Below are positions 15,336 through 18,054 of a DNA stretch of 18,054 bases, piece by piece. The DNA comes from an uncultured Eubacteriales bacterium. GTDB lineage: Bacteria > Bacillota > Clostridia > Christensenellales > Borkfalkiaceae. Location: the NCBI GenBank assembly GCA_905207385.1, contig CAJLLH010000006.1, positions 1 through 18,054 on the forward strand. Direction: 5' to 3'. The translations under genes were made by a program, and so were the position numbers. The notes below the pieces were generated by a model. The model did not search any database. It had not been told where the DNA came from and saw only the letters and a list, made by a program, of their open reading frames with translations. The first letter of the stretch is position 1; each line of letters starts with the position of its first letter.

Positions 15336-15382
15336 CCTCGGTTGAACAAACCGTATCGGTTCAAGTCCGATCTCGGGCACCA
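15295..15382 (+). tRNA. tRNA-Leu (anticodon UAA)
   Basis: An 88-nt class II tRNA. The acceptor stem is GCCCGAG/CTCGGGC with discriminator A and encoded CCA. The anticodon stem is AGGGA/TCCCT around CTTAAAA. The variable arm is long, and the T arm carries GGTTCAAGTCC. Confidence 0.96.
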
Positions 15383-15389
15383 CAGTTTT

Positions 15390-15433
15390 CGGCGATTTTT
15401 AAGCATTTTTAGCTTAGAAATCGCCGTTTTTTA
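15390..15433 (+). terminator. Rho-independent terminator after tRNA-Leu
   Basis: The stem CGGCGATTT (15390-15398) / AAATCGCCG (15418-15426) has an inner AAGC/GCTT pairing and a T6 run. Confidence 0.85.
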
Positions 15434-15461
15434 TTGTCTTGAATTTTTTTAAGTTTGCCGG

Positions 15462-15577
15462 CTTGCACCCGAATTTTGGGTGTAAGGCAATGTTAGAAAT
15501 TTTCGTTAATTATGAACACGCTTTTTCAGACAACTCATAAAACCCCCCTCGTTTTGGGTGCAAAATTGGGTGCAAAA
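15462..15577. repeat. Repeated GGGTGCAAAA words, possible integrase-binding region
   Basis: Two adjacent direct copies of TTGGGTGCAAAA lie at 15554-15577, and an inverted pair (TTGCACCC, then GGGTGTAA) lies at 15464-15484. They sit just past tRNA-Leu and before genes of accessory type. Repeats of this kind next to tRNA genes are often arm-type sites of tyrosine recombinases. No integrase gene is in the window, so the link is an inference. Confidence 0.45.
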
Positions 15578-15651
15578 TGCCTATGAAAATAATTAACAAA
15601 GGCGTTTTTCGCACTTTTACAACGTTATTCTGCTTAAGATCTCAGGTCTGG

Positions 15652-15670
15652 TAGTTTATAAAATAAACTA
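15652..15670. promoter_or_regulatory. Perfect palindrome upstream of the Fic gene, possible operator
   Basis: TAGTTTAT and ATAAACTA around AAA, arms of 8 bp. Related GTTTAC/GTAAAC words recur at 15712-15742 around the promoter, suggesting binding sites for a repressor, perhaps the winged-helix C-terminus of the Fic protein itself. Confidence 0.45.
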
Positions 15671-15725
15671 ACTTCCGCATGTTTACTTTTGTGTAAATTG
15701 GTTTATAATATAGTTTACAATATAG

Positions 15726-15755
15726 TTGACAAAATGGTAAACGTAAAGTTATAAT
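15726..15755 (+). promoter_or_regulatory. Sigma-A promoter of the Fic-SEFIR operon
   Basis: A perfect TTGACA (15726-15731), an 18-bp spacer and a perfect TATAAT (15750-15755). A GTTTAC...GTAAAC inverted pair overlaps the -35, which would let a regulator block it. Confidence 0.75.
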
Positions 15756-15784
15756 TTAGTAGACGGTAAAATCAGGAGTGGGTG

Positions 15785-17026
15785 ATGGATAAGAAAAAGC
15801 TTTACGAGTTAGTGTTCGGAGATAACTATTACAGCATAGAAGACTTGCGGTATAATCAGAAGCTTGGCATTATGTTTTCCAAGGACGAACTTTCTGAATT
15901 TCTTGCGGAAAAGGATAGTTTAATAGATGAAGTTGCAGGGCGCATAAAGAAGTTGCCCCTTAAGACCTTCAATTCAAAATACTGTTTCTATGTTAAAGGC
16001 GCGTATCTCGCAGAAAAAATAGATCAGTATTTATCCACATACCTTGAAGATCTTGAGCTGTATAAGCAGCCTATTTTTAACAGGCATTTTGACGACATGT
16101 TAATGTCAAGGCTCTATTCAGAGGTTGAAGGCACTCTCAACGTGGAGAATGTTAATACCACACATAAGCGCGTTAAGGAGATCTTTCAGAAGCAGGAACT
16201 GAAAGACCGCAATGATGTCATAATTAAAAATATGTTTGACGCCATTACGTATATTTTCAATGATAGGCCTGCTTTCAATAAAGAGAACTTGTTTAAGCTT
16301 TATAGTTTATTAAGTAAAGATTGCTTGGACGAGGAGGATAAGCTGAAAGAGGGGGAATACTATCGTGACGATACTGTATCGGTAGGTGATTTTGACGGCG
16401 CTCCGGTATCAATGATTGACGAGTGTATGAACAGTCTTTTTGATTTTGTACAATCCTATGAAAATATAAAAAAATATGGATTGCTCATACCTCATATATG
16501 CCATTATTACATTCTGTATGTTCACCCGTATTTTGATTATAATGGTAGAACTGCCAGAATGGTTTCTTTCTGGCTCAACCTGATATATGAGATTACCGCC
16601 GCGCCGATGTTTATCAGTGAAGCGATTAATGACAACAAAAAGGATTATTATCGGGCAATTATTAATACGCGGCTTACACACAATGATTTGACTTATTTCC
16701 TTGGTTATATATTGGAAACGGCAACTAAGTATAGCCTGTTATATAAAAACCTTGAAAGCATTAAAGATCAGCTTTCAAAGAAGGGGGATACACTGACATC
16801 TACGGAGATGGGATATCTGAAAAAGATAATAGTGCATAATCCGGAGGGGTATTTTAACTATAAGGCGTTTCTTGAATATATCCAGGGCTCTATGACAAAA
16901 GCAGGTGCATTGAAGGCATTGAATGGTTTAACCGAGTACGGTCTGCTTGAAAAGAGTATCAATAAGAAAAAAGAAGCTATATACAAGGTCAATCAGGAAA
17001 TGATTACCTATAAGTATAGTAAGTAA
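15785..17026 (+). CDS. Fic-family protein with C-terminal winged helix
   Basis: Fic proteins usually transfer AMP or another nucleotide phosphate moiety to a hydroxyl of a target protein. In this 413-residue protein the active-site loop reads HPYFDYNGRTAR (about 247-258). Compared with the usual HPFxxGNGRxxR, the histidine, Asn-Gly-Arg and last arginine are kept, but the glycine before Asn is tyrosine. An upstream YSEVEG (about 111-116) resembles the inhibitory-helix motif (S/T)xxxE(G/N). Residues about 335-405 look like a winged-helix DNA-binding domain (TSTEMGYLKKIIVHN, then AGALKALNGLTEYGLLEK). I chose ATG 15785, with AGGAG 6 nt upstream; a GTG directly before it is less likely. A strong promoter with operator-like repeats precedes it, and a SEFIR gene follows 47 bp later. 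It is a Fic/DUF4172-like accessory gene, likely in a genomic island; the target is unknown. Confidence 0.88.
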   Translation: MDKKKLYELVFGDNYYSIEDLRYNQKLGIMFSKDELSEFLAEKDSLIDEVAGRIKKLPLKTFNSKYCFYVKGAYLAEKIDQYLSTYLEDLELYKQPIFNRHFDDMLMSRLYSEVEGTLNVENVNTTHKRVKEIFQKQELKDRNDVIIKNMFDAITYIFNDRPAFNKENLFKLYSLLSKDCLDEEDKLKEGEYYRDDTVSVGDFDGAPVSMIDECMNSLFDFVQSYENIKKYGLLIPHICHYYILYVHPYFDYNGRTARMVSFWLNLIYEITAAPMFISEAINDNKKDYYRAIINTRLTHNDLTYFLGYILETATKYSLLYKNLESIKDQLSKKGDTLTSTEMGYLKKIIVHNPEGYFNYKAFLEYIQGSMTKAGALKALNGLTEYGLLEKSINKKKEAIYKVNQEMITYKYSK

Positions 17027-17073
17027 TCAATGATAAGAAATTTTTAAAGATGAAATTTAAGAGGGAAAGGGAA

Positions 17074-17676
17074 ATGAATAAACCAAAGATAGAGCATCCA
17101 AAAGTTTTTATATCGTATGCTTGGACGTCTGAATTTTACGTGAATAAAGTCGCGGCATTTGCTAACTCATTAATGAGTATTGGCATAGATGTATTGTTTG
17201 ATAAATTTGAAATGAAGCCTGGAAATGAGCTGAATGACTTTATGGAAAAGAGTGTGAAAGATCCTTCTGTCACTAATATCTTGTTAATCCTAAATAAAAC
17301 ATACCAAGAAAAAGCGGATAATCGTCAGGGCGGGGTTGGTAAGGAAACGCAGATAATATCTGAAAAATTATATAACAATGTTAATCAAACAAAAATAATA
17401 CCTATTGTTTTTGAGAAGGGATCAAATGGTGAAATCTATAAACCAGCTTATCTGGGTTCGACATATTATATTGATTTAGCTGATGAGGAAAAGTACGATA
17501 CCGAATTTCAGCTTTTAATAAAAACTTTATGCGGCGAAACGGTTTATAGAAAGCCTGAGCTGGGTAAAATCCCTGCTTGGGTTACAGGGTCAATTTCTTT
17601 TGAACCCAAAATTGCGGTACGATTTTCCTCTTTTAAAAATCAAGCCAACAAGGAAGTCAATAATCAAATTTTATAA
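17074..17676 (+). CDS. SEFIR/TIR-like domain protein (frame interrupted)
   Basis: SEFIR domains are structurally related to TIR domains; bacterial examples have been linked to anti-phage defence, probably by NAD depletion or signalling. From the ATG at 17074 (GAGGG 8 nt upstream) the frame gives 200 residues; the ATG at 17050 has no ribosome-binding site. The domain spans about residues 9-155: PKVFISYAWTSEFYVNKVAAFANSL (9-33), GIDVLFDKFEMKPGNEL, NILLILNKTYQEKADNRQGGVGKE with E91 in the conserved GGVGxE, and KIIPIVFEKG. The stop TAA at 17674 follows CAAATTTTA. The next frame reads as a sensible continuation from that point, so the gene is probably a longer one broken by loss of one T in the run at 17669-17672. 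It lies 47 bp after the Fic gene in the same direction, so the two probably share the upstream promoter. Confidence 0.85.
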   Translation: MNKPKIEHPKVFISYAWTSEFYVNKVAAFANSLMSIGIDVLFDKFEMKPGNELNDFMEKSVKDPSVTNILLILNKTYQEKADNRQGGVGKETQIISEKLYNNVNQTKIIPIVFEKGSNGEIYKPAYLGSTYYIDLADEEKYDTEFQLLIKTLCGETVYRKPELGKIPAWVTGSISFEPKIAVRFSSFKNQANKEVNNQIL

Positions 17677-18054
17677 TTTATTTAGATGATATTAAAGATA
17701 AGATATTATCATATAAAACGGATGACATTAACAGTACCGGTAATGATGTATTTTTTAAGCAGTATCTAGATAAATATAGCGGATTGTTATCTATAAGGAA
17801 TGAGTATTTGGACCTAATTAAAAACTGGGTATATGTGGATTCACCAGAAAAAAAGATTGCGGCATTTCTTGAGAAAACTGAAAATGGTATAAGTGCGTTA
17901 CACGCCAATTTTAGTGAATTGCAGGCTATTTTATTGCATGAAATATTTATATACACAATTGCCTATTTTGTTAGACTTGAAAAATACGATAAGGTTGCCT
18001 ATATATTAGGTAAAACATATTATTTTAATAAATATACAAATAATCTATATTCGT
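17664..18054 (+). pseudogene. C-terminal part of the SEFIR protein in a shifted frame, cut by the window end
   Basis: This frame is open for about 130 codons to the window edge, without ATG or a ribosome-binding site at its beginning. It reads FIIYLDDIKDKILSYKTDD, then KQYLDKYSGLLSIRNEYL, PEKKIAAFLEKTENGISALH and HEIFIYTIAYFVRLEKYDK, protein-like and probably all-helical. One added T in the T4 run at 17669-17672 would fuse it in frame to the SEFIR domain (giving NNQIFIIYLDDIK). Such a C-terminal helical region may be the sensing or effector-regulating half. I do not recognise its family. It could also be an error in the sequence rather than a mutation. Confidence 0.6.

Noticed and set aside
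17664..17681. Programmed -1 ribosomal frameshift in the SEFIR gene.
   Set aside because: The zero-frame codons ATT TTA preceded by A do not form an X XXY YYZ slippery heptamer, and no strong downstream stem was seen.
17678..17956. A 92-codon minus-strand frame at the right end.
   Set aside because: It lies opposite a plus-strand frame that continues the SEFIR protein in sense; its composition is typical of an antisense shadow.

Overview
The window looks like chromosomal DNA from a low-GC, endospore-forming Clostridia-type Firmicute. It carries sporulation and germination genes (yyaC, spoIIR, sleB, ypeB) and a ParAB/parS segregation locus. The codon use and the long AT-rich spacers also fit. 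No species can be named from the sequence alone.

Region 1 (1-4294) is mostly non-coding and AT-rich, with one gene, yyaC, on the minus strand at 608-1204. A cluster of DnaA-box-like 9-mers at 1829-2063, followed by two parS sites (2089-2104 and 2132-2147), marks a probable replication origin region. yyaC points left and ftsH-parA-parB point right from this spot, as expected for leading-strand genes. dnaA is not in the window. The 2.1 kb between the parS pair and ftsH holds no intact gene that I recognise. It contains small coding-like remnants, several GGCGCA hexamers and, just before ftsH, a cluster of perfect palindromes.

Region 2 (4295-8102) holds ftsH, parA and parB in one direction, closed by a strong terminator. 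A parS site sits inside a long palindrome between ftsH and parA.

Region 3 (8103-11391) has a DUF2156-GNAT fusion protein with a good sigma-A promoter, a fourth parS just after it, and a small two-helix membrane protein with its own terminator. After that comes a decayed gene for a cysteine-rich pentapeptide-repeat protein ((S/N)CCK(G/D) units with five in-frame stops), then a hairpin and a separate 14-15 bp tandem repeat.

Region 4 (11392-14360, minus strand) is a compact spore operon spoIIR-sleB-ypeB. It combines the forespore signal that activates sigma-E processing with the cortex-lytic enzyme SleB and its partner YpeB.

Region 5 (14687-15433) is a tRNA cluster: Val(UAC), Gly(GCC) and Cys(GCA) behind one promoter, then Leu(UAA) preceded by a partial duplicate of its own 5' half. 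tRNA-Gly is enclosed by a 14-bp perfect inverted repeat followed by a T-run.

Region 6 (15434-18054) looks like the start of a genomic island. Repeated GGGTGCAAAA words lie just past tRNA-Leu, followed by a strong promoter with operator-like palindromes, a Fic-family protein with a variant active-site motif, and a SEFIR/TIR-like protein whose C-terminal part continues in another frame to the window edge. The Fic-SEFIR pair is the best candidate here for an unusual, possibly defensive, system.
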